NCBI RefSeq assembly: GCF_014202295.1
Contig: NZ_JACHGM010000001.1
Span: forward strand, 310,001-374,000
Direction of reading: 5' to 3'
Length of the DNA: 64,000 nucleotides
Origin: Borreliella afzelii
Lineage (GTDB): Bacteria; Spirochaetota; Spirochaetia; Borreliales; Borreliaceae
Shown here in pieces: positions 29,411-38,253 of the stretch (positions within the stretch are counted from its first letter, which is position 1; every line of letters begins with the position of its first letter). The notes beneath the pieces were generated by a model, which was not told the DNA's origin, made no database searches, and saw only the letters and a list, made by a program, of their open reading frames with translations. The position numbers and the translations under genes were made by a program.

Positions 29411-31393
29411 TTAATCTAAGTAACTTTTTATGTCATCAAAAGACATAATTTTTACATTTAAATTCAAAGCTTTTTTAAGCTTTGTACCAGCCTTTTCTCC
29501 TACAACAAGAAAATCCAAACCCTTGGTCACACAAGTTTTAAAAATTGCTCCTTTATTTTCTAGTTTGTCAATAACAATAGGCCTAGAATAACCATTAAAA
29601 GATCCAGTAATACAAAATTTTTTACCAACTAATAACTTATTTTCATCATCAATCAAAATGCGCTCTTCCATTTTAAATCCCAAATTTTCAAAAACTTTAA
29701 ACTTATTAATCATTATTGAATTGTTAAAAGCATCAATAATATTTAAAGCGATTTTTTCTCCTATGCCTTTAATTTTTAACAATGTTAAAAAAGCAAAATC
29801 CCTATCTTGACAAAGTCTAAAAAGCTTTGAAAATGAATTTAAATTATTAAGAAATAATAACCTTATTGTATTTTCTCCCAATTCTTTAATTCCTATGCTA
29901 AGAAGTAATTTGCTAAATGGTTTTTTTTTGCTAGCTTCGATTGAATTTATCAAATTATTTATCTTTCTATCTTTAAACCCTTTAAATTTAAGAAGTTTGT
30001 AAAAATTAAATGTATAAAGATCAATTTCTGAAGAAATAAATTTTTTTTCAAAAAGAAAAGAAATGGTCTTGTCAGAAAACCCTTCAATATCCATACAATT
30101 TTTACTACAAAAATATTTTATTCTCTCAACTGCTACTGAGGGACAATTATTATTTGTACAAAAAAAATGTGCTCCTTCTTTTACTACAACCGTTTTACAA
30201 GATGGACACTTATCAGGAACCTTGAAAAATCCTGTTGAAAATTTATTTATCACCATTTCAACAGCAGGAATTACATCTCCTCTTCTTGAAACTTTAACAA
30301 TATCACCAACATTTAAATTAATAGACGTTATATAATCTTGATTATGCAATGTTGCGTTAGTAATAAAAGCCCCTGAAACAAAAACTTTGTCAATATTAGC
30401 AACCGGAGTAATTTTACCACTACGCCCAACCTGAACAACAATACTATTTACTTTGCTAAAACCCGAGAGCGCTTCAAATTTGTAAGCCATTGCCCATTTG
30501 GGATGATGCAAAGTGTATCCTAATTTTTCTCTTAAAGCAAAATCACTAACCTTAAGAACAACACCATCTATTTCATACTCAAAAGAATTTCTTTTTTTTG
30601 TTATATCTGCTATATAATTTAAAACTTCTTTAATTGAACTTTTTTGATCAAAAAACCTAATCAAAGGATTAACTTTAAAGCCCAACTTCTTAAGTTTTTC
30701 AATAGCCAAATTATTGGTTTTAAAATCCAATCCAGCATTCAAAAAATCATAAATGAAAATATTTAAAGGGAAATTAGCAACTTCTCTGCTGTCAACCCTT
30801 CTAAGTATTCCTGAAGCCAAATTTCTAGAATTAGTATAAGGCTTTTCCAAAAATTTATTTATTTTTAAAAAATTTTCTTTAGTAATATAAACCTCACCTC
30901 TTAATACTAAATCAACCTTTTCACCAAGAAATAAAGGAACGTGTCTAATGGTTCTAATATTTTTAGTAACATCATTGCCAAATTTTCCATTACCCCTAGT
31001 AAGAGCTTTTTCAAGAATACCATCTTTATAATAAAGAACAATTGAACATCCATCAATCTTAGGCTCAACAGAAATATTAAAAGAATTGCTAAAATCAATC
31101 TTATCTATCCATGATTTTAGCAAATCAAGATTATAAACCTTATCAAGACTTAATACAGGAACAGAATGTTCAACCTCTTTAAAGTCATTTAAAAGATCAC
31201 TTCCAAATTTAAGAGTAGGGGAATCTAAAGTCTTATATTCAGGGCACTTACTTTCTAACTCTTGAAGTCTTAAAATATGCTTATCATATACAAAATCTTC
31301 AACACTAGGCAAAGAATCGACATAGTACTCTTTATCCCACTTTCTGATCAACTTCTTCAAATCTGCAATTTCTTGCTGTATTTTACTACTCAT
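29411..31393 (-). CDS. ligA: NAD-dependent DNA ligase
   Basis: LigA seals nicks in replication and repair using NAD. The 660-aa protein has the Ia domain, the adenylated lysine K112 in VEPKIDG, the OB fold (VGRSGKITPVA), the four-cysteine zinc finger (CPSC, then FCTNNNCPS), helix-hairpin-helix repeats and a C-terminal BRCT domain (LLVGKKFCITGSF). Complete. No Shine-Dalgarno precedes ATG 31393. Instead a TTGATA-17-TTAAAT promoter ends eight bases before it, which suggests a leaderless or nearly leaderless mRNA. Confidence 0.97.
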   Translation of the reverse strand: MSSKIQQEIADLKKLIRKWDKEYYVDSLPSVEDFVYDKHILRLQELESKCPEYKTLDSPTLKFGSDLLNDFKEVEHSVPVLSLDKVYNLDLLKSWIDKIDFSNSFNISVEPKIDGCSIVLYYKDGILEKALTRGNGKFGNDVTKNIRTIRHVPLFLGEKVDLVLRGEVYITKENFLKINKFLEKPYTNSRNLASGILRRVDSREVANFPLNIFIYDFLNAGLDFKTNNLAIEKLKKLGFKVNPLIRFFDQKSSIKEVLNYIADITKKRNSFEYEIDGVVLKVSDFALREKLGYTLHHPKWAMAYKFEALSGFSKVNSIVVQVGRSGKITPVANIDKVFVSGAFITNATLHNQDYITSINLNVGDIVKVSRRGDVIPAVEMVINKFSTGFFKVPDKCPSCKTVVVKEGAHFFCTNNNCPSVAVERIKYFCSKNCMDIEGFSDKTISFLFEKKFISSEIDLYTFNFYKLLKFKGFKDRKINNLINSIEASKKKPFSKLLLSIGIKELGENTIRLLFLNNLNSFSKLFRLCQDRDFAFLTLLKIKGIGEKIALNIIDAFNNSIMINKFKVFENLGFKMEERILIDDENKLLVGKKFCITGSFNGYSRPIVIDKLENKGAIFKTCVTKGLDFLVVGEKAGTKLKKALNLNVKIMSFDDIKSYLD

Positions 31394-31401
31394 AGGGTAA
31401 A

Positions 31402-31430
31402 ATTTAACATATTCTTTATTATTTTATCAA
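31402..31430 (-). promoter_or_regulatory. ligA promoter, start point at or near the ATG
   Basis: On the minus strand TTGATA (31425-31430), 17 bases, and TTAAAT (31402-31407), preceded by TG (31408-31409). The usual start point, seven or eight bases further, falls on the base before or at the A of the ligA ATG. Confidence 0.5.
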
Positions 31431-31615
31431 ATAATCTAAAGTCATAAGCAAAAATCGCATTTCTTATTATACAAACTATAAAAAGAACATAAAAAACACG
31501 TATTATTTTACTTATGTTTAAATTAAAATAATCTTTAAATAAAAAAATCAATCAAAAAAAACAATATTATGAAAATGTGAATTATATTTTAATTGTCGTT
31601 AAAGATATTTTAATA

Positions 31616-31624
31616 TGTTAAAAT
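31616..31624 (+). promoter_or_regulatory. Extended -10 before cheY-fliS
   Basis: TG-T-TAAAAT (31616-31624) is an extended -10 that should start RNA at about 31631, just at the AGGAG of the cheY gene, giving a leader of only about a dozen bases. No good -35 is visible. Confidence 0.4.
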
Positions 31625-31642
31625 GAATGAAGGAGTACTCGT

Positions 31643-32023
31643 TTGAAAGAAGGCAAAAAAGCTTTAATAGCTGATGACTCGCTTTTTATGAGAAAAAACC
31701 TAATAAAAATCTTACAGCAATTGGGATTTAAAGAATTTTTAGAAGCCGAAGATGGGATTCAGGCTGTTAAAGAATTTGAAAAACAAAATAATATTGATTT
31801 AATAACACTCGATATAACAATGATGGGAATGGATGGAATTACAGCTCTTGAGAGAATGTATGAAGTTAATAAAAAATTGCTTAAAAAAGTTAATATATTA
31901 ATGGTTACAGCTATTGGAAAACAAGAGTTAATACAAAAAGCTTTATCTCTTGGAGCTAGAGGATATATTACAAAACCTTTTAAAAAAGACCAAATAATAG
32001 AACAAATTAAACTTTTGGATTAG
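31643..32023 (+). CDS. cheY1: CheY-type response regulator
   Basis: This is a single receiver domain of 126 aa, starting at TTG seven bases after AGGAG. The phosphorylation residues are all present: DD in IADDSLFMRK, the aspartate in LITLDITMMGMDG, T in MVTAIG and K in YITKPFKK. It is first in a run with fliS, a FlgN-like gene, polA, coaE and a SPOR protein, separate from the cheA operon. By gene order it is CheY1 of B. burgdorferi. The link with FliS fits a motility role. Confidence 0.95.
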   Translation: MKEGKKALIADDSLFMRKNLIKILQQLGFKEFLEAEDGIQAVKEFEKQNNIDLITLDITMMGMDGITALERMYEVNKKLLKKVNILMVTAIGKQELIQKALSLGARGYITKPFKKDQIIEQIKLLD

Positions 32024-32031
32024 AGGTAATT

Positions 32032-32451
32032 TTGATAGCAAAAGAAAATATATATAAACAAACGCAAATAAACACATCAAACCCCCTATCAATATTAATA
32101 ATGCTTTATGACAAAGCGATACAGGATTTAAAAGTTGCCAAAGAACTTATACAAGATGGAAATTGGCAAAATGGCATTAAAGCTAACGAAAAAATCTTTC
32201 ATGCACAAGAAATCATTACTGAATTAATGTCAACTTTAAATTTTGAACAAGGTGGAAATATCTCTACAAACTTGCTCTCAATATACTCATTTCTAAATAA
32301 AGAGCTAGAAAATGTTCTTTTGAAAAAAGAAATACACAAAATTGACAATGTTATAAAACAATTGCAAATATTAAACCTTGCTTGGAAAAAGCTAGGGAAA
32401 AAAGAAAATAATATTACTCACAATAAATTAGGAATCAATATTGTCAGCTAA
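32032..32451 (+). CDS. fliS: Flagellin export chaperone FliS
   Basis: FliS binds flagellin in the cytoplasm before export. The 139-aa helical protein follows the family pattern: Y8 and the SNPLSILIMLYDKAIQDLKVAK helix region, ANEKIFHAQEIITELMSTLNFE, GGNISTNLLSIYSFLNKEL and a final helix with LNLAWKK. The start is TTG 32032 with GAGGT upstream, eight bases after cheY. It overlaps the next gene by 11 bases. Confidence 0.88.
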   Translation: MIAKENIYKQTQINTSNPLSILIMLYDKAIQDLKVAKELIQDGNWQNGIKANEKIFHAQEIITELMSTLNFEQGGNISTNLLSIYSFLNKELENVLLKKEIHKIDNVIKQLQILNLAWKKLGKKENNITHNKLGINIVS

Positions 32452-32851
32452 TGAAATTTTAAAAAAATATTTTAGCAATTTATTATTAGAATTAAAAGAA
32501 TTAAAATTAATATTAACAATAGAAAGTGTTGAATTGCAAAAAGAAGAAGTAAGAATATTAAATGTAACCAACCCTAAAAAAGATCTAATCTTAGAATCAA
32601 TCAAAAGCTATTATAAAACAATAAATGCATGGTTAAAATCTTCTAAAAACCACAAATTAGATAATTTCGAATACTTGATTAAAGAAATCAACCTACTAAA
32701 AGAAGAAATATATATTAAATATCAAATTTGTTATAAACTCTTACAACAAATTGTAAATACAAAAAGGAAAATCCCAAAAATTAAAAAACATCAAAACCAT
32801 ATTACAGTAAGCAATTTACCTATAACTATAATGTTAGATATTAAAATATGA
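32441..32851 (+). CDS. Small helical protein, FlgN/FliT-like export chaperone candidate
   Basis: This 136-aa protein starts at TTG 32441 (AGGA upstream) inside the end of fliS and ends inside the start of polA. It is nearly all helix: FSNLLLELKELKLILTIESV, LQKEEVRIL, then NPKKDLILESIKSYYKTI. This L..L...E...L..E...l......K..ll..i plan resembles FlgN and FliT chaperones. It lies next to fliS, as such genes often do. There is no specific motif, so the assignment is tentative. The last 25 residues are basic. Confidence 0.8.
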   Translation: MSANEILKKYFSNLLLELKELKLILTIESVELQKEEVRILNVTNPKKDLILESIKSYYKTINAWLKSSKNHKLDNFEYLIKEINLLKEEIYIKYQICYKLLQQIVNTKRKIPKIKKHQNHITVSNLPITIMLDIKI

Positions 32852-35574
32852 GAGAACTTTACCTGATTGACGCACTAAACATAATATTTAGAAATTATCA
32901 CGTAATGAAAAATTATCCACTTTTAAACACACGAGGAGAAAATGTAAACGCATTTATCGGCTTTTTTAAAACATTATTTTTCATAATTAAAGAAAAAAAT
33001 CCTAAACATTTGATTATTACCTTTGACTCAGAAATACCAACTTTTAGAAAACAAAAATATCCAAACTATAAGGCAACAAGAGATGCACCTCCAGATGATT
33101 TAATCCCTCAAATCGGATGGATAAAAGAGGGGCTTTTAAAGGCAAAAATACCAATCTTTGAAATTGAGGGCTACGAAGCTGACGATCTTTTAGCTAGTTT
33201 CGCGAAAAAAGCTGCAAAGAACAACTATTTAACCTACATTATTTCTCCTGACAAAGACTTGTTGCAAACAATGTCAGAGCACATAAAGATACTTAAAATT
33301 GAAAACAACAGCTTTGTTGAAATGGACAACGAGTACGTAATAAAAAAATTTGGAATAAATAGCTTTCAAATAAAAGATTATTTAGCCATTGTTGGAGACA
33401 GATCTGATAATATACCTGGAATAAAAGGCATTGGACCAAAAGGAGCAGCAAATTTATTAAGAGAATTTAAAACCTTAAAAGGTATTTATTCAAATTTAGA
33501 ACTAATAAGTAAAAAACATCAAGAAATTTTAATCAAAGAAAAAGAAAATGCTTTTTTAAGCTATGACCTTGTAAGTCTTGAGGAAGATTTAAAAATTCCA
33601 GAAATTGAAAACTTCTCCTTAGAAAATTTTAGCAAAGAGCTAATATCTTTATTTGAAAAGCATTCAGCAATTTCTCTAATAAAAACTTATAAAAAGGATA
33701 TCTTAAAACAAGAAGAAGAAAATGTAGCCCAAAAAAGCCTATTCACGCAAGAACCTATAGCTGACAACTTAGATACCCTAAATACAATTGACACAGAAAA
33801 TGTTAAATATCATTCAATAACGACCAAAAAAGAACTTGACAATTTAATAGAAAGCCTTAAAAAGGCTAAATACATATCAATAGACACAGAGACATCTTCG
33901 CTTGACATCTACACAGCAAGATTAATTGGAATTTCTATTTCATTCAAAGAATTTGAAGGATACTATATTCCAATCGAAGCCAAAGGAAAAATTTACATAG
34001 AAAAACATTATATAATACAAAAATTTAACAATCTATTTGAATCAAATCCAAAAATAATCGGTCAAAATTATAAATTTGACTATAAAATACTAAAAAATAA
34101 TGGATTTAGCCCTATACCACCTTATTTTGATACAATGATTGCAGCATATCTTATTGACACAAACTCAAAAGTATCACTTGATTTTCTTGCAGAAAAATAT
34201 TTAATGCATAAAAATATTAAATATGAAGATGTGATACAAAAAAATGATAACTTCGCAAATATATCTCTAGAAATGGCAACAAGTTATTCATCTGAAGATG
34301 CTGATATTACATTTAGATTATTCAATATATTTACAAAAAAATTAAAAGAAGACGGACTCGATAAGTTGATGCACGAAGTAGAAATGCCTTTTAACAATGT
34401 AATTATAGAAATGGAAGAAAATGGCATTTACCTTGATAGAGAATATTTAAAAGAATATGGAAAAGAACTTGGACAAGAATTAGAACTAATCGAAAACGAA
34501 ATAATAAAAAGCATAGGAATTAATTTTAATCTAAATTCTCCAAAACAAATGCACGAAATTTTATTTGAAAAATTAAATCTAAAATTACCAGAGAAAATGA
34601 AAAAAGATTCAACTGATATAAAAGTGCTTGAATCTCTCATAGGACAGCATGAATCGATTGAAAACATAATAAAGCACAGACAAATTGCAAAATTGAAGAG
34701 TACTTACACAGATAATTTGATAGAACTAATAAACCATAAAACAAACAGACTACATACAAGCTTTATACAAACAAAAACAGCAACTGGTAGAATCACCAGT
34801 ATAAATCCCAACTTACAAAACATACCAATAAAAGATGAGAAAGGTCGAAAAATAAGAAAAGCATTTAAACCGGAAAATGGAAATATTTTTATTTCTGCTG
34901 ATTATTCTCAGATTGAGCTCGCTATACTTGCTCATTTATCACAAGATGAAGCCCTGATTAAAGCATTTGAAAACAATAAAGACATTCATACAGAAACTGC
35001 TTCTAAACTTTTCAAAATAGAGGAAAAAGAAATTACTCCAGACTTGAGAAGAATAGCAAAATCTATTAATTTCGGAATAATTTATAGAATGTCAGATTTT
35101 AGACTTGCAAAAGAACTGGGAATTACAAAAGAAGAAGCAAAGGGATTTATAAACTCATACTTTGACTCTTATCCAAAGATCAAAGAATTTATAACAAATC
35201 AAATAAACTTCGTAAGAAATACTGGATATAGCGAAACCATCTTAAAACGAAGAAGATATATAAAAGAAATTAATAGTAATAATTATCTAGAAAGATCTGC
35301 AGCCGAAAGAATAGCAATAAATAGCATAATTCAAGGGAGTGCCGCTGATATTATGAAAATTGCAATGGTCAGAGTATTTAATGAATTTAAAAGTAAAAAA
35401 ATGGAATCAAAAATATTACTGCAGGTACACGATGAAATGCTCATTGAATCTCCTATTAAAGAGAAAAATGAAGTGGAAAAAATATTAAAAATTATGATGG
35501 AAACCGCTTACACATTAAATCTACCTTTAAGAGCAAATATTGAAACGGGCAAATCATGGGGAGAAATTCATTAA
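32848..35574 (+). CDS. polA: DNA polymerase I
   Basis: PolA fills gaps and removes RNA primers. The 908-aa protein has the 5'-3' nuclease domain (about 1-290; LIDALNIIFRNYH, GYEADDLLAS, GDRSDNIPGIKGIGPKGA), a 3'-5' exonuclease domain with all acidic residues (IDTETSSLD, GQNYKFDYK, YSSEDADIT) and the polymerase with motif A (DYSQIELAILAHLSQDE), motif B (RRIAKSINFGIIYRM) and motif C (QVHDEM). Proofreading should therefore be active. ATG 32848 overlaps the previous stop (ATGA). Confidence 0.97.
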   Translation: MRELYLIDALNIIFRNYHVMKNYPLLNTRGENVNAFIGFFKTLFFIIKEKNPKHLIITFDSEIPTFRKQKYPNYKATRDAPPDDLIPQIGWIKEGLLKAKIPIFEIEGYEADDLLASFAKKAAKNNYLTYIISPDKDLLQTMSEHIKILKIENNSFVEMDNEYVIKKFGINSFQIKDYLAIVGDRSDNIPGIKGIGPKGAANLLREFKTLKGIYSNLELISKKHQEILIKEKENAFLSYDLVSLEEDLKIPEIENFSLENFSKELISLFEKHSAISLIKTYKKDILKQEEENVAQKSLFTQEPIADNLDTLNTIDTENVKYHSITTKKELDNLIESLKKAKYISIDTETSSLDIYTARLIGISISFKEFEGYYIPIEAKGKIYIEKHYIIQKFNNLFESNPKIIGQNYKFDYKILKNNGFSPIPPYFDTMIAAYLIDTNSKVSLDFLAEKYLMHKNIKYEDVIQKNDNFANISLEMATSYSSEDADITFRLFNIFTKKLKEDGLDKLMHEVEMPFNNVIIEMEENGIYLDREYLKEYGKELGQELELIENEIIKSIGINFNLNSPKQMHEILFEKLNLKLPEKMKKDSTDIKVLESLIGQHESIENIIKHRQIAKLKSTYTDNLIELINHKTNRLHTSFIQTKTATGRITSINPNLQNIPIKDEKGRKIRKAFKPENGNIFISADYSQIELAILAHLSQDEALIKAFENNKDIHTETASKLFKIEEKEITPDLRRIAKSINFGIIYRMSDFRLAKELGITKEEAKGFINSYFDSYPKIKEFITNQINFVRNTGYSETILKRRRYIKEINSNNYLERSAAERIAINSIIQGSAADIMKIAMVRVFNEFKSKKMESKILLQVHDEMLIESPIKEKNEVEKILKIMMETAYTLNLPLRANIETGKSWGEIH

Positions 35575-36173
35575 TTATTGGAATAACAGGAAAAATTGCA
35601 TCTGGCAAAGATACTGCTTCTAAAATAATTAGCAATAAATATGGATTTTACGAAATAAATGCAGACAAAATTGGACATTTGGTTTTACATGAAAAAAAAG
35701 AAGAAATAGTTAAAATATTTGGTCAAAAGATATTAAATACTAAAAATGAAATAGACAAACTCTTAATAAGAAATCTTGTATTTAATGACAATAAAGAATT
35801 AAAAAAGCTTGAAAGCATATCACATCCAATCATACTCAACAAAATAAAAAAAATTCTAATTCAAAACCAATCTAGAAAAATAATAATCAATGCTGCCTTA
35901 CTTTTTAAAATAAATTTAGAAAAACTTTGCGACTATATAATTGTGATTAAAACAAAGACTCCTATAATAAAGAATAGATTAGCATATTCTATGCCAAGCA
36001 TTGATTCAAATATAATAAATAAAATACTCAAAATCCAAAAAGATATTTTTTTTAAAAAAAATATTATAAACTTAAAAATAATCAATGTAATTAATAATAA
36101 AAATTATGCATATCTAGAAAAAGAAATTGAAAAAAAAATGCAGGAGATAATCAACTATGAAAGATTTGAATGA
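35556..36173 (+). CDS. coaE: Dephospho-CoA kinase
   Basis: CoaE performs the last step of CoA synthesis, phosphorylating dephospho-CoA. The 205-aa protein begins with the P-loop GITGKIASGKDT (family GxTGGIGSGKS), followed by INADKIGHLVL with the catalytic aspartate, SISHPIILNKI and INAALLFKINLEKLCDYII. The start lies 19 bases inside polA. Together with coaX at 55 kb it gives two CoA-pathway enzymes in this window. Confidence 0.93.
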   Translation: MGRNSLIIGITGKIASGKDTASKIISNKYGFYEINADKIGHLVLHEKKEEIVKIFGQKILNTKNEIDKLLIRNLVFNDNKELKKLESISHPIILNKIKKILIQNQSRKIIINAALLFKINLEKLCDYIIVIKTKTPIIKNRLAYSMPSIDSNIINKILKIQKDIFFKKNIINLKIINVINNKNYAYLEKEIEKKMQEIINYERFE

Positions 36174-36903
36174 AAATAATGACAATAATAAAGGATTTTT
36201 TGTAGCATTAACCTCAATCGCAACAGTTTGCATCATAATATTTCTTGGGACAATCATTTTCTTTCCAAACAAAAATTTAACCTCAGATATTGCAGAGAAG
36301 AATATTGTTTTAGAAGAAACCAAAGATCAAAACACTTTAGAAAACGTTGACCAAAATGAAAAATCTTTAAAGGTATCTGAAACTCCAAATGAAATAATCA
36401 TAGATTTAACACAAGATTTAAATAAAGAAAAAAAAACTACACCTCAAAAAATACCTAATACTTCTCAGAAGTCAAAAATTATTGAAAAATCTCAACCTAC
36501 ACCTCAAAAAATACCTAATACTTCTCAAAAATCAAAAATTATTGAAAAATCTCAACCTACACCTCAAAAAATACCTAATACTTCTCAAAAATCAAAAATT
36601 ATTGAAAAATCTCAACCCGTAGCCCAAAAAGATTTAAACATTGATAACATATATGACCCTAATACAGAATATTACATACAATTTGTATCACTTTCAGACC
36701 CAATTAATGCAGATAACTATATTCAAAAATTACTCAAATATAATATAGTTGCCAAAATATATTCTGCAACAGTAGATAATAAAGATATTTACAGAGTGAG
36801 ATCTGGACCTTATAAAACAAAATCAGAAGCAAAAGCGGACTTTAAAAAAATAGCAGGAATAAGCGAATTTAAAGAAACTTATATATTACCGGTTAACAAA
36901 TAG
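36157..36903 (+). CDS. SPOR-domain membrane protein with internal repeats
   Basis: This 248-aa protein has a short cytoplasmic tail, one membrane helix (about 14-34) and a long lysine/proline/serine-rich periplasmic linker holding three perfect 20-residue repeats (TPQKIPNTSQKSKIIEKSQP, residues 95-154). A C-terminal SPOR domain (YYIQFVSLSDPINADNYIQK to VRSGPYKTKSEA) follows. SPOR domains bind glycan strands stripped of peptides at division sites, so a cell-division or wall role is likely. The start overlaps coaE by 17 bases, with GGAGA upstream. The gene converges with and overlaps the FGGY kinase by 18 bases. Confidence 0.9.
   Translation: MKDLNENNDNNKGFFVALTSIATVCIIIFLGTIIFFPNKNLTSDIAEKNIVLEETKDQNTLENVDQNEKSLKVSETPNEIIIDLTQDLNKEKKTTPQKIPNTSQKSKIIEKSQPTPQKIPNTSQKSKIIEKSQPTPQKIPNTSQKSKIIEKSQPVAQKDLNIDNIYDPNTEYYIQFVSLSDPINADNYIQKLLKYNIVAKIYSATVDNKDIYRVRSGPYKTKSEAKADFKKIAGISEFKETYILPVNK
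36439..36618 (+). repeat. Three tandem copies of a 60-base unit
   Basis: Direct repeats at 36439-36498, 36499-36558 and 36559-36618, in frame within the SPOR-domain gene. Copies differ by only a few bases (cagaagtc against caaaaatc in the first; the last codon of the third). Copy number is likely to differ between strains. Confidence 0.95.
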
Positions 36904-38250
36904 ACTATAGTTATTAATATATTTTTGATATTTTTCTAAATACTCTTCATGAATCTCGATAATAGGCGAAACAACATGCTTAATCTTCGCAAGTTTTAAA
37001 AAAGAATCATTTAAACTGCCAAATTCTCTTAAAGAATAGAATGCTTGAATTGCCCCCCCAATAATTTCTGAATGCTTAAAATCAAAAATCTTTAAATCTT
37101 TGCCAAGAATATTTGCTTTTATTTGATTTAAAAGCAAATTATCAGAATTAGATCCACTAACAAAAATACTTAAAATTTCTTTTTTACAGGCTTTCAACTC
37201 AACCAATCTGTTGTAAAAAGCAAAACACACAAACTCAAGTATTGCCAAACCAATCTCTAATGGATTTTTAGCACTACCAAAAATTCCTTTGCTTAAATCT
37301 TTACAAAGATAAGGATCTACAATAAATAAATCATTAAAAAGTCTAATTTTGCTTGGATAAAAGTATATATTATTTAAAGTGGCACTTTTAACAATCTTTT
37401 TTAAGAGCGACTCAAAAGTCAAACTTTTTTTATAAAAACTATCTTTTAATAATTGAATCAAATATCCAAAAGGAACAATTCTTCCAATAATAAAATATCC
37501 TTCTAAAAAATAAGGATATTCCAAAGAAAATCCGGGTAAATATGTACTTGAAACAAAATTAAACCCTTCACTTGTACCCATTCTATTTGATACAATTCCC
37601 TCTTGAAAAGCACCGCTTCCCACCAAAACACTCAAATAATCTGACCCTGCATTAATTACACTAATTCCACTACTTAGTCCAAATTCAACGCCTGCTTTAT
37701 CAGTTACAACACCAATATTTTCCCCCATTTTTATGAACGAGGGAAATTTGTTCTTATCAAGTCCATATTTTTTTATCTCTATATCATCCCAAATAAAAGG
37801 AATATACTCTACACTTGGAAAGCTTGTAAAAAGCTTTCCTGTAAGCAAATAAATAAAATACTCAAAACAAGAAACAAAATAGCTTATTTTAGAATATGTT
37901 CCTCTTTCAACCGTACTAAGTACATAGGGCAAAAATACAGACTTTCCCCTAAAATCGGGCTTAATTTTAAGAGAATTCCAATGTAATACTTCTAAAGGAA
38001 TTAAATTTGAATTTAAAGCAATTAAACATGGCGAAATACCACTAACAGAAATGCAATCTATTTTGTTATGTTGAAAATTGGATATGGCTTTTTTAAAAGA
38101 AAAAAGCCATATATTGAAATCAAAATTTTCAAAATCGACATCAAAATAATCCGAATAACTAACATCAATATAACTTAAAACTCCATTTTCAGAACTAACT
38201 AACGCTGCCTTTAAAACACTAGTGCCAATATCAATACTAAGAGCATTCAC
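36886..38250 (-). CDS. FGGY-family sugar kinase (xylulokinase-like)
   Basis: This 454-aa protein phosphorylates a sugar or polyol with ATP. It shows the actin-like fold: LSIDIGTSVLKAALVS (phosphate 1), VSGISPCLIAL, INAGSDYLSVLVGSG, MGTSEGFNF and IFVSGSNSDNLLLNQI near the end. It is shorter than typical xylulokinases (480-500 aa). The specific sugar cannot be told from the motifs. The start is GTG 38250, seven bases after AAAGG that overlaps the end of prs, so the two genes are co-translated. Confidence 0.88.
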   Translation of the reverse strand: MNALSIDIGTSVLKAALVSSENGVLSYIDVSYSDYFDVDFENFDFNIWLFSFKKAISNFQHNKIDCISVSGISPCLIALNSNLIPLEVLHWNSLKIKPDFRGKSVFLPYVLSTVERGTYSKISYFVSCFEYFIYLLTGKLFTSFPSVEYIPFIWDDIEIKKYGLDKNKFPSFIKMGENIGVVTDKAGVEFGLSSGISVINAGSDYLSVLVGSGAFQEGIVSNRMGTSEGFNFVSSTYLPGFSLEYPYFLEGYFIIGRIVPFGYLIQLLKDSFYKKSLTFESLLKKIVKSATLNNIYFYPSKIRLFNDLFIVDPYLCKDLSKGIFGSAKNPLEIGLAILEFVCFAFYNRLVELKACKKEILSIFVSGSNSDNLLLNQIKANILGKDLKIFDFKHSEIIGGAIQAFYSLREFGSLNDSFLKLAKIKHVVSPIIEIHEEYLEKYQKYINNYSLFVNR

Positions 38251-38253
38251 AAA

